7,690 nucleotides of DNA from Pseudomonas sp. (lineage in GTDB: Bacteria; Pseudomonadota; Gammaproteobacteria; Pseudomonadales; Pseudomonadaceae), in assembly GCA_029240955.1 (NCBI GenBank), contig JARDZH010000069.1:1-7690 (forward strand), written 5' to 3'. The translations under genes were made by a program, and so were the position numbers. Position 1 is the stretch's first letter; every line of letters begins with the position of its first letter. A model generated the notes under the pieces. It worked only from the letters and a program-made list of their open reading frames with translations, did no database searches and was not told where the DNA came from. Below are positions 1 to 6,899 of this stretch, piece after piece.

Positions 1-9
1 AGATACGCC

Positions 10-1272
10 TTGCAGATTGATAAAGCCTCCAGCCACACCACAGGGTTACGTCGGGTCGTAGTGACCGGGATGGGTATCGTTTCCTGCCTGGGAAACTCTC
101 AGGTGGACGTTTTGCAAGCGTTGTGCGAAGGACGCTCCGGAATCGGCTTCAATCCGGACTATGCGCAAGCGGGTCTGCGCAGCCATGTCAGCGGCCGATT
201 GGACGTGGATCTGGAGCAAATAGACCGCCGCCAGCGCCGCTTCATGGGTGATGCCGCCGCTTACGCCTACCTGGCGATGCGCGATGCCATTGCCGACGCA
301 GGGCTGGACGCCTCGCAGGTGTCAAATCCTCGGACGGGTTGTGTGATGGGGTCGGGAGGAGGGTCCAGCCAGGACATCGTCGAAGCCAATCAACTGCTTG
401 GCCACAGCATTCGCAAAGTCGGCCCTTACCGGGTACCTCGCACCATGACCAGCACCGTCTCGGCGTGCATGGCCAGTTTCTTTGCGATCAAGGGTCTCAA
501 CTATTCCATCGCATCGGCCTGCGCAACCAGCGCCCATTGCATCGGCCATGCGTTTGAGCAGATTCAGTTTGGCAAACAGGATGTCATGTTTGCCGGCGGG
601 GCCGAGGCCGAGCATGTCAGCCAGAGTTGCATGTTCGATGCGATGGGGGCTTTTTCCACGAGCTACAACGATGTACCGACCCAGGCCAGCCGCCCTTACG
701 ATGTCGCGCGCGATGGCTTTGTTATCAGCGGCGGTGGCGGCGTGCTGGTCCTCGAAGAACTCGACCATGCGCTCGAACGAGGGGCGACGATCTACGCCGA
801 AGTGATTGGCTATGGCACGGCATCCGATGGTCAGGACATGGTTTCCCCCAGCGGTGACGGCGCGCTCAGGGCAATGCAGGCGGCGCTGAGCACCTGCGCG
901 GAGCCAGTCGATTACCTCAACACCCACGGGACAAGCACCCAGGCGGGAGACCTGGTCGAACTGCGTGCCGCTGCGCTCGCTTTCCATGGACACTTGCCTG
1001 CGTTCAGTTCGACCAAGTCGTTGACCGGGCATGCGCTCGGTGCGGCGGGTGTGCATGAGGCCATTTACTCGCTGTTGATGATGCAGCACGGGTTTATGGC
1101 GGCCTCTCATAACATTGAGCAACTCGATCCTGAAGTCGAGGCATTGCCGATCATCCGCCACACGCGCTTGAACCAGCCAGTGAACTGCGTCATGAGTAAC
1201 AGTTTTGGCTTTGGCGGAGCAAACGCCAGCCTGATTTTCAGCAAGCGTGCGTTCGACACCTCACCGGTTTGA
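10..1272 (+). CDS. Beta-ketoacyl-ACP synthase I (FabB-type paralogue), start uncertain
   Basis: This is a condensing enzyme of the KAS I/FabB group. Such enzymes elongate acyl-ACP with malonyl-ACP in the cytoplasm by decarboxylative Claisen condensation. The protein is about 420 residues from a TTG at base 10, against about 405 for typical FabB. The conserved N-terminal strand ([16 protein letters not shown]) begins only at about residue 14. The frame is open to the window edge, so the true start may be upstream, and no ribosome binding site can be judged. The catalytic triad is intact: Cys171 in [11 protein letters not shown], His306 in NTHGTST and His341 in TGHALGAAG, with Lys336 just before. 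The C-terminal [13 protein letters not shown] glycine loop is present. Differences from my recollection of housekeeping pseudomonad FabB (HGTSTQAGD for [20 protein letters not shown] for GGGEEEHWTQS) suggest a divergent paralogue. No fabA lies downstream. The family call is firm; the specific pathway is unknown. Confidence 0.9.
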   Translation: MQIDKASSHTTGLRRVVVTGMGIVSCLGNSQVDVLQALCEGRSGIGFNPDYAQAGLRSHVSGRLDVDLEQIDRRQRRFMGDAAAYAYLAMRDAIADAGLDASQVSNPRTGCVMGSGGGSSQDIVEANQLLGHSIRKVGPYRVPRTMTSTVSACMASFFAIKGLNYSIASACATSAHCIGHAFEQIQFGKQDVMFAGGAEAEHVSQSCMFDAMGAFSTSYNDVPTQASRPYDVARDGFVISGGGGVLVLEELDHALERGATIYAEVIGYGTASDGQDMVSPSGDGALRAMQAALSTCAEPVDYLNTHGTSTQAGDLVELRAAALAFHGHLPAFSSTKSLTGHALGAAGVHEAIYSLLMMQHGFMAASHNIEQLDPEVEALPIIRHTRLNQPVNCVMSNSFGFGGANASLIFSKRAFDTSPV

Positions 1273-1335
1273 CCTGGTTCGTACCCGCTCCGGACGAAAA
1301 GCGTCGCATGCAGTTGTTTCACGTCACCGGTTGAA

Positions 1336-1384
1336 GGCAACTACGGCCCGCCAGAGGCCGACTTTGCCCCACTCTTTTTTGTTT
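1336..1384 (+). terminator. Candidate rho-independent terminator after the FabB-like gene
   Basis: An imperfect hairpin lies 63 bases past the FabB stop. GGCAA (1336-1340) can pair with TTGCC (1364-1368). Inside that, CGGCC (1344-1348) pairs with GGCCG (1356-1360) around a 7-base loop, with a 3x3 internal loop between the two helices. A run of six T follows at 1375-1380, then GTTT. The 6-base spacing between stem and T-run is longer than in a strong intrinsic terminator. Termination here, separating the FabB gene from the transporter operon, is therefore only likely. Confidence 0.4.
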
Positions 1385-1423
1385 AGTTAGCTACTGCCGA
1401 TCGCTTGTTTAGACACTGACAGT

Positions 1424-1427
1424 GAGG
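1424..1427 (+). promoter_or_regulatory. Ribosome binding site of the MHS transporter
   Basis: GAGG lies 5 bases before the ATG at 1433. It overlaps the in-frame GTG at 1427, which therefore cannot be the start used with this site. This decides the start in favour of ATG 1433. Confidence 0.7.
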
Positions 1428-1432
1428 TGGAT

Positions 1433-2767
1433 ATGACAACTAATACCTGTACGCCGCAGCCGCCGGTAGCATTGAAAAAAGTGGTGTGGGCCGCCTCGAT
1501 CGGCAACTTTGTCGAATGGTTTGACTTCGCAATCTACGGCTTTCTCGCCACCACGATTGCGCAAGTGTTTTTCCCCAGTGGCGACAGCACAACCGCGCTG
1601 TTGAAGACCTTCGCGGTGTTCGCCGTGGCCTTCGCCTTCCGGCCATTGGGTGGCCTGGTCTTCGGCATGCTGGGCGACCGGCTCGGGCGGCGGCGAGTGT
1701 TGTCATTGACGATTTTGCTGATGGCGGGCGCGACGACCCTGATCGGCCTGTTGCCTACCTACGCCAGTATTGGCTTATTGGCGCCGGTGCTGTTGACCCT
1801 GATTCGTTGTGTACAGGGTTTTTCTGCCGGGGGGGAGTATGCCGGTGCATGCATTTACCTGATCGAACACGCACCCGCCGGCAAACGTGCCAAATACGGC
1901 AGCGCGGCGCTGGTGTCGACCTTTGCCTCCTTTGCGGCGGCCGCTATCGTCACCTATGCGCTCAATACCTTGTTAAGCGCTGAAGAAATGGCGAGTTGGG
2001 GCTGGCGGCTTCCTTTTCTGATCGCTGCACCACTGGGTCTGGTGGGCCTGTACCTGCGCTGGCAACTCGACGAAACACCTGCCTTCAAGGCCATTGCCGC
2101 CACCGAGCGCCGCGTTCATGCACCGTTGAAGGAAACGCTGCGCCAGCAGGCGGGCGCCATGGGCTGCCTCGGGGCGTTCATCTCGCTGACGGCGCTGTCC
2201 TTCTATATTTGCACCACTTACTTCGTCACCTATCTGCAACTGCAAGGCGACCTGCCACGGCCGACAGCGCTGTTGATTTCCGTGCTCACGCTGATATTCG
2301 CCGCTGCGCTGTGTCCGTTGGCCGGTGCCTATTCTGATCGAGTCGGCCGCCGCTGCACCATGCTGACCGCCGCCGTATGGCTGCTGGTGACGATCTATCC
2401 GGCCTTCCTGCTCGCCGGTTCAGGCTTCTTTGTGTGGGCGCTGGCGGGTGCACTGCTGTTGGCGGTAGGTGCGGTGTTGTGCGGTGTCGTCACGGCCGTG
2501 CTGTTGTCCGAAGTCTTCCCGACGCACGCCCGCTACACGGCCTCGGCCGTCACGTACAACATGGCTTACACGCTGTTTGGCGGTACGGCACCGTTCATGG
2601 CGACCTGGCTGATCGAACTGTCTGGTAACCCCATGGCGCCGGCTTTTTACCTGGCCGGTATTGCGATCTTCGCCTTGGCCGGTGGTCTTGCCCTGCCGGA
2701 AACCTGCGGGTGTTCTCTGCAAGAGAATGCCACGCCGCAACGGGCCCGATTCAAGCCAGCGCACTGA
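1433..2767 (+). CDS. MFS transporter, metabolite:H+ symporter (MHS) family
   Basis: This is an inner-membrane secondary transporter of 444 residues, expected to have 12 membrane segments and to symport a small organic acid or zwitterion with protons. Known relatives are KgtP (2-oxoglutarate), CitA (citrate) and ProP (proline/betaine). Family marks are [13 protein letters not shown] at residues 24-36 in the first helix, FRPLGG followed by the loop 2-3 signature [10 protein letters not shown] (81-90), [11 protein letters not shown] (129-139) in helix 4, WGWRLPF (189-195), the repeat of the loop motif SDRVGRR (301-307), and a helix 10-11 stretch with [14 protein letters not shown] and FGGTAPF (363-388). 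Length is normal and no long cytoplasmic tail like that of ProP is seen. ATG 1433 is preferred over GTG 1427 because GAGG stands at the right distance before it. The HyuA-type gene follows after 102 bases on the same strand, which suggests co-transcription and transport of that pathway's substrate or product. The substrate cannot be read from the sequence. Confidence 0.9.
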   Translation: MTTNTCTPQPPVALKKVVWAASIGNFVEWFDFAIYGFLATTIAQVFFPSGDSTTALLKTFAVFAVAFAFRPLGGLVFGMLGDRLGRRRVLSLTILLMAGATTLIGLLPTYASIGLLAPVLLTLIRCVQGFSAGGEYAGACIYLIEHAPAGKRAKYGSAALVSTFASFAAAAIVTYALNTLLSAEEMASWGWRLPFLIAAPLGLVGLYLRWQLDETPAFKAIAATERRVHAPLKETLRQQAGAMGCLGAFISLTALSFYICTTYFVTYLQLQGDLPRPTALLISVLTLIFAAALCPLAGAYSDRVGRRCTMLTAAVWLLVTIYPAFLLAGSGFFVWALAGALLLAVGAVLCGVVTAVLLSEVFPTHARYTASAVTYNMAYTLFGGTAPFMATWLIELSGNPMAPAFYLAGIAIFALAGGLALPETCGCSLQENATPQRARFKPAH

Positions 2768-2807
2768 ACTGCACTTCATCGAAAGACTTGCGACATAAAA
2801 AAACCAA

Positions 2808-2819
2808 CTGGCGAACCAG
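2808..2819 (+). repeat. Small inverted repeat between transporter and hyuA-type gene
   Basis: CTGG (2808-2811) and CCAG (2816-2819) face each other around a CGAA tetraloop. It follows an A-rich stretch (2796-2803) in the 102-base gap. It is short, lacks a T-run and could be chance. No convincing promoter was recognised in this gap, which fits read-through from the transporter gene. Confidence 0.25.
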
Positions 2820-2856
2820 CAACGGGCGCTGTGCTCGAGGCACTCGCGATAAGGCA

Positions 2857-2860
2857 GGAG
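2857..2860 (+). promoter_or_regulatory. Ribosome binding site of the hydantoinase A-type gene
   Basis: GGAG lies 9 bases before ATG 2870. It selects that ATG over the in-frame GTG at 2831, which would add 13 residues with no family similarity. Confidence 0.65.
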
Positions 2861-2869
2861 CAGCAGGGT

Positions 2870-4960
2870 ATGGCACGCATTGGCGTAGATGTCGGCGGCA
2901 CCAACACAGACTTGATTCTGGAGACCACCGAGCAAGACTCGATCGGCCGGAAAATTTTCTCCCATAAAGTACCGACGACGGTCGAGGATCAGTCGATCGC
3001 CGTGATGCGCGGAATCCTGGAACTGTGCGCCAAGGCGAATATCGGTACTGATGAGATCAAGCAAATCGTTCATGGCACCACGGTCGCGACCAATATTTCC
3101 ATCGAGCACAATGGTGCGAATGTCGGGATGCTGACGACCAAGGGATTTCGCGACATTCTGCATATTGGACGGCACAAGCGACCATTCAACTTTTCCCTGC
3201 ACTTCGATGTTCCTTGGCAGAGCGCACCGCTGGTGCGTCGGCGCAACCGCATCGCGATCAATGAACGGGTGCTTCCACCCCACGGCGAGATCCAGACCCC
3301 ACTGGCCGACGAGGAAGTGCGCAACGCAGCATTGACGCTCAAGGTCCGTGGTGTCGAAGCGGTGATCATCGGCTTCATGTACTCGTTTCTCGACCGTAGC
3401 CACGAGCTACGGGCCAAGGCCATCGTTCAGGAGGTCATGCCAGGAGCGTTCGTCTGCTGCTCCAGCGAAGTGGTGGATGTCATGCGCGAGTACGAGCGCT
3501 TTTCCACCACGGCGATGAACGCTTACGTGGGACCCCGGACGTCGAGTTACCTGACCCACTTGTCGACTCAGCTGCGCGAAAATGGTATCCACGCGGATCT
3601 GCGCATCATGCAATCCAATGGCGGCGTGGCCACCGTGGAAAGCTGTTGCGAACGGCCGGTCAATATCCTGATGTCCGGCCCTGCCGGCGGGGTCATGGGC
3701 GGTCACTACTTCGCCAGCCTCGATGGCGAACGCAATATCATCACTGTCGACATCGGCGGAACCTCGGCGGACATTTCGACGCTGGTCGATGGCCAGATCA
3801 AAATCATGAACCCCCGCGACTCCTACGTCTCCGGGCACCCGGTGCTGGTGCCGATGATCGACCTCATCACCATCGGTGCCGGCGGCGGATCGGTGGCGTT
3901 CATCGATGCCGCCGGCGGCTTTCAGGTCGGCCCGCGTTCGGCTGGCTCCAATCCGGGGCCTGCGTGTTACAACCGTGGCGGCGTGGAGCCGACGGTCACC
4001 GACGCTAACATCGTCCTCGGACGGCTTGATTCCGACCAGATGCTCGGCGGCGACCTGCAGGTCGATCCAGCGCTTTCCTACAAGGCCATTGAAGAAAAAA
4101 TCGCCAAGCCGCTGGGGATGGACGTGTACCAGGCCGCGCTGGGAATCCTCAAGATAGTCAACAACAACATGGCCCTGGCAATTCGCTCCAACTCGGTAGC
4201 CAAAGGGATCGACCCGCGTGATTTCGTGTTGATGCCTTTCGGTGGCGCCGGGCCCGTGCATGGCCCGGCGCTGGCCGACGAGGTCAATGCCAAGTCGGTA
4301 CTGATTCCTCCGGCGCCAGGCATCACCGCCGCCGCGGGGCTGCTGACCACCGATCTGCAATACGAGGCGCTAAGGTCGCTGCTGTGCAACCTGAACGACA
4401 TCAGCGAGCTGAACATGGGCCGCATCGACAAGGCGTTGCAGGGACTTGAAAGCGATGTTCGCAAGCAGCTGGAGAACGATGGCGTCAACGAGTCCGACAT
4501 GCAGCTGATACGCATCGCCGAGTGCCGTTATGACGGGCAAGGCTTCGAGTTGCGCACGCGGGTCCCCAGCGGCGCTGTCGACCGGAAGGCGATCGAGGAG
4601 GTCATGGCGCAGTTCCATCGCGAGCACGAGAAAGACTACGGCTACTGCTTTAAAGACGCCACGGTCGAGGTCGTCAGCTTACGGGTGATAGGCCATTCGC
4701 ATTCGCGAAAACTGGAGTGGCAACCGTTGCCGCAGGCGCAGGACAGCGACACCCGGCAGGCTTTCCTCTATGAGCGCACGACCTGTTTCGATGACGGCCA
4801 GCGTCTGCCGACGCCACGCTATGACCGCAGCAAGTTGCGCGCGGGGCAATACATCGAAGGTCCGGCAATGCTGATGCAGCACGACTCTACTTCCTTGGTG
4901 CCCCCTGGCTGGATCGCCAAAGTGAGTGCATACGGCAACCTGATCATTTCCCGTTCGTAA
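2870..4960 (+). CDS. Hydantoinase A/oxoprolinase family protein (ATP-dependent amidohydrolase, HyuA-type subunit)
   Basis: This is the larger subunit of an ATP-dependent ring-opening amidohydrolase, 696 residues long and typical of stand-alone HyuA proteins (about 690). Known relatives act on N-methylhydantoin, 5-oxoproline or caprolactam, or form acetone carboxylase. The subunit carries an acetate/sugar-kinase-like ATP fold that phosphorylates the substrate. Motifs in order are DVGGTNTD (7-14), the first phosphate loop; HGTTVATN (68-75) with TTKGFRDILHIGR (89-101); REYERFSTTAMNAYV (206-220); SNGG (249-252); SGPAGGVMGG (269-278); DIGGTSAD (294-301), the second phosphate loop; GAGGGS (336-341); GSNPGPACY (359-367); TVTDANIVLGRL (375-386); GGAGPVHG (458-465); RYDGQGFEL (553-561); and GPAMLMQHDSTSLVPPGW (664-681). 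N-terminal, central and C-terminal domains are thus all present. The start is set by MARIGVDVGG and the GGAG site. It is followed after 17 bases by its HyuB-type partner, so the two form one complex. Substrate is unassigned. Position 12 is Asn where the family more often has Phe (GGTFTD). Confidence 0.93.
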   Translation: MARIGVDVGGTNTDLILETTEQDSIGRKIFSHKVPTTVEDQSIAVMRGILELCAKANIGTDEIKQIVHGTTVATNISIEHNGANVGMLTTKGFRDILHIGRHKRPFNFSLHFDVPWQSAPLVRRRNRIAINERVLPPHGEIQTPLADEEVRNAALTLKVRGVEAVIIGFMYSFLDRSHELRAKAIVQEVMPGAFVCCSSEVVDVMREYERFSTTAMNAYVGPRTSSYLTHLSTQLRENGIHADLRIMQSNGGVATVESCCERPVNILMSGPAGGVMGGHYFASLDGERNIITVDIGGTSADISTLVDGQIKIMNPRDSYVSGHPVLVPMIDLITIGAGGGSVAFIDAAGGFQVGPRSAGSNPGPACYNRGGVEPTVTDANIVLGRLDSDQMLGGDLQVDPALSYKAIEEKIAKPLGMDVYQAALGILKIVNNNMALAIRSNSVAKGIDPRDFVLMPFGGAGPVHGPALADEVNAKSVLIPPAPGITAAAGLLTTDLQYEALRSLLCNLNDISELNMGRIDKALQGLESDVRKQLENDGVNESDMQLIRIAECRYDGQGFELRTRVPSGAVDRKAIEEVMAQFHREHEKDYGYCFKDATVEVVSLRVIGHSHSRKLEWQPLPQAQDSDTRQAFLYERTTCFDDGQRLPTPRYDRSKLRAGQYIEGPAMLMQHDSTSLVPPGWIAKVSAYGNLIISRS

Positions 4961-4965
4961 TCATT

Positions 4966-4971
4966 GAGGAG
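4966..4971 (+). promoter_or_regulatory. Ribosome binding site of the hydantoinase B-type gene
   Basis: GAGGAG lies 6 bases before ATG 4978, inside the 17-base spacer after the preceding stop. It is a strong site, consistent with balanced production of the two subunits. Confidence 0.8.
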
Positions 4972-4977
4972 CAAGCC

Positions 4978-6747
4978 ATGAAGCAGCAAAAGGTGGACCC
5001 CATTACCCTTCAAGTTATCAATGGTGCGTTGAAAACCATCGCCGAAGAGATGGGTCACGTGCTGTACCGCATGTCCTTCTCATCGATCATTCGCGAGTCC
5101 CAGGACATGGGGGCTGGTTTGTTCGATACCCATTATCAGACCATCTGCGAATCCGAGTCGACGCCGATGCACATCGGCTCGATCCCCGCGTACTTGCGCG
5201 GTATCGAAGCCACGCTGCAGGGCGGTGCCTGGCATGAAGGCGATGTGGTCGTGCACAACCATCCCTATCACGGCTCCAGCCACAGCCCTGACCTGGCCAT
5301 CATCATTCCGATCTTCCATGACGGTGAACTGGTGGGCTTTTCCGGTAATACCGCGCACCACATCGATATTGGCGCAGCGACGCCGGGCCTGATCATCGAT
5401 GTCGGCGATGTCTACGCCGAGGGCATGCTGATGGCGGGCCTGAAACTGTACGAGAAGGGCGTTCGCAACGAAGCGCTGGTGCAGATGTTCAAGTACAATA
5501 GCCGCGCCTCTACGCAGTTGATTCGTGATATCGAAGCCCAGGTCGCATCGGCGCAACTGGGGGTAAAACGGTTCAAGGAATTGCTCCAACGTTATGGCAA
5601 GGATTTCAGCTTTGACGCGATCAACCAATTGATTGATTACTCCGAAACGATCATGCGTCAGAAAATCCAGGAGATTCCGGACGGCGAATATCGCGCCGAG
5701 GGTTTTCTCGATGATGACGGTCGCCATCGAGATCAACGCTTGCCAGTGGTGGTGACGGTCAAGGTGCAAGGCGACTCGGTTATCGTTGACCTGACGGGCT
5801 CGGCGTCGCAGACGCTGACCGCCTATAACGTACCGTTCGAAGGCTCGTGCAAAGTGGCGGCGTTTGCCGCGTTTCGCAAGATTCTGCTTGATGTCTGCAC
5901 GACGCAAAGTCCGGTGCCGTCTAACGAAGGTTCCTTCCGCCCGATTAGTGTCGTCGCACCGCCAGGCAGCATATTCAACCCGATTTTTCCGGCGGCGGCA
6001 GAGGCGCGTTTTACCCAGTGCAATCGCATGATTGACCTGATCATCAAGGCATTGGCACCGGTATTGCCAGAACGAATCATCGCGGGCAGTTCGGCGTCGA
6101 TATCGTTTGCCGCGTACTCTGGCGTGAGGCCCGGAGGCGATTACTGGGTGTTTCTGGAGGTTAACGAAGGGGCTTATGGGGGGCGGTCGAAATCCGATGG
6201 CCCGGATGCCATCGACAACCTGATGGCCAATACGCGCAACAATCCGATTGAAGACTTGGGGATGCACTTGCCGATGATCTGCGACCGCTACGAGTTGCGC
6301 GATGACGTCATGCCCGGCGCCGGTAAATACCGTGGTGGCATCGGCGTGGTAAAAGCTCAGCGGGTGTTGACCGATGGCTTTATCACCCACGAAAGCGAAC
6401 GCCATTTCGACGTGCCCTGGGGGATTTTTGGCGGGTGCGACGGAGTGGTCGGGAAGACCGAAATTTACAACATCGCTACTCCGGACAACATTGTCTCGAT
6501 GCCCTCGAAATTTTCCGGCCATACCTCACGGGCGGGTGACGTCATGGCGTACTACTCGCCCTGCGGCGGCGGCTATGGCAACCCGCTCGAGCGCAGCGCA
6601 CACCAAGTGGTGGAAGACGTGCTGGACGACTTCTGCAGCTTGGAACAGGCCTATGAAGTCTACGGCGTGGTGCTCGACCAGCATGTGCAACTGGATCTCG
6701 ACGCCACGCTACAGCGACGCGCACAGCTGATGGCCCGCACGGCTTGA
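4978..6747 (+). CDS. Hydantoinase B/oxoprolinase family protein (HyuB-type subunit)
   Basis: This is the metal-binding partner subunit of the HyuA-type protein, of 589 residues, within the normal range. It would complete amide hydrolysis after substrate phosphorylation by the A subunit. Family motifs in order are DPITLQVINGAL (7-18) and IAEEMGHVLYRMSFSSIIRE (21-40); GLFD (47-50); HIGSIPA (65-71); NHPYHGSSHSPD (94-105); FHDGELVGFSGNTAHHIDIG (113-132); DGEYRAEGFLDDDG (235-248); SVIVDLTGSASQ (267-278); NPIEDLGMHLPM (422-433); YELRDDVMPGAGKYRGGIG (438-456); CGGGYGNPLER (529-539); and YGVVLD (562-567). Compared from memory with the Mn site of acetone carboxylase alpha subunit, His65, His102, Asp105 and His127 are the likely ligands. 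The H102-x-x-D105 spacing and the 25-residue step to His127 match. Odd point: NHPY replaces the usual NDPY (His95). No frameshift is seen. The substrate is unknown. Confidence 0.93.
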   Translation: MKQQKVDPITLQVINGALKTIAEEMGHVLYRMSFSSIIRESQDMGAGLFDTHYQTICESESTPMHIGSIPAYLRGIEATLQGGAWHEGDVVVHNHPYHGSSHSPDLAIIIPIFHDGELVGFSGNTAHHIDIGAATPGLIIDVGDVYAEGMLMAGLKLYEKGVRNEALVQMFKYNSRASTQLIRDIEAQVASAQLGVKRFKELLQRYGKDFSFDAINQLIDYSETIMRQKIQEIPDGEYRAEGFLDDDGRHRDQRLPVVVTVKVQGDSVIVDLTGSASQTLTAYNVPFEGSCKVAAFAAFRKILLDVCTTQSPVPSNEGSFRPISVVAPPGSIFNPIFPAAAEARFTQCNRMIDLIIKALAPVLPERIIAGSSASISFAAYSGVRPGGDYWVFLEVNEGAYGGRSKSDGPDAIDNLMANTRNNPIEDLGMHLPMICDRYELRDDVMPGAGKYRGGIGVVKAQRVLTDGFITHESERHFDVPWGIFGGCDGVVGKTEIYNIATPDNIVSMPSKFSGHTSRAGDVMAYYSPCGGGYGNPLERSAHQVVEDVLDDFCSLEQAYEVYGVVLDQHVQLDLDATLQRRAQLMARTA

Positions 6748-6759
6748 GGCGCTAGGGCC

Positions 6760-6796
6760 CGACTCGCCCGGTAACCGGTTGGCCCGGGCGAGGTCG
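6760..6796 (+). repeat. Strong GC hairpin after the HyuB-type gene
   Basis: CTCGCCCGG (6763-6771) is the exact reverse complement of CCGGGCGAG (6784-6792), with a 12-base loop that itself contains the palindrome AACCGGTT (6773-6780). The stem extends by three more pairs, CGA (6760-6762) with TCG (6794-6796), across a one-base bulge. No T-run follows directly, so it is not a canonical intrinsic terminator. It may act as a partial terminator, an RNA stability element or a protein site. Confidence 0.6.
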
Positions 6797-6837
6797 AACT
6801 GACCCAGCGCTGTTTTCCCTGAAGCCCCCCGCACGGC

Positions 6838-6860
6838 CTGGCCTCTTTCGACGAGGCCAG
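6838..6860 (+). repeat. Second hairpin upstream of the NCS1 permease
   Basis: CTGGCCTC (6838-6845) and GAGGCCAG (6853-6860) form a perfect 8-base inverted repeat around a 7-base loop, TTTCGAC. It ends 24 bases before the permease ribosome binding site. No T-run follows. It could be an operator half-site pair or an mRNA structure tuning expression of the permease relative to hyuAB. The rest of the 152-base gap shows nothing recognisable. Confidence 0.55.
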
Positions 6861-6884
6861 CACCGCTGTGCGCCTCGAACTCAC

Positions 6885-6891
6885 GGAGAGG
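6885..6891 (+). promoter_or_regulatory. Ribosome binding site of the NCS1 permease
   Basis: GGAGAGG stands 8 bases before ATG 6900. It supports this ATG as the start of the open frame that runs to the window edge. Confidence 0.7.
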
Positions 6892-6899
6892 TAGTTTCA

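Noticed and set aside
322..1161. A 279-codon - strand frame opposite the FabB-like gene
   Set aside because: It lies entirely within a gene with intact catalytic motifs and has no recognisable family features.
1427..1432. GTG 1427 as the transporter start
   Set aside because: It overlaps the GAGG ribosome binding site. ATG 1433 has the right spacing.
2831..2869. GTG 2831 as the start of the HyuA-type gene
   Set aside because: The 13 extra residues have no family similarity. ATG 2870 is preceded by GGAG and gives the classic N-terminus.
2420..4360. Two long - strand frames (2420-3403 and 3407-4360) opposite the transporter and HyuA-type genes
   Set aside because: They show no domain pattern, their composition is typical of antisense shadows, and they are fully covered by well-supported + strand genes.
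5080..6522. A 480-codon open frame on the - strand, antisense to the HyuB-type gene
   Set aside because: Its translation is rich in Arg/His/Gln/Asp with no recognisable motif. It mirrors the GC-biased codons of a clearly real gene on the + strand, so it is a shadow frame.
2870..6747. Acetone carboxylase beta/alpha subunits
   Set aside because: The B subunit is about 590 residues, shorter than the acetone carboxylase alpha subunit (over 700), and no small gamma subunit gene follows.
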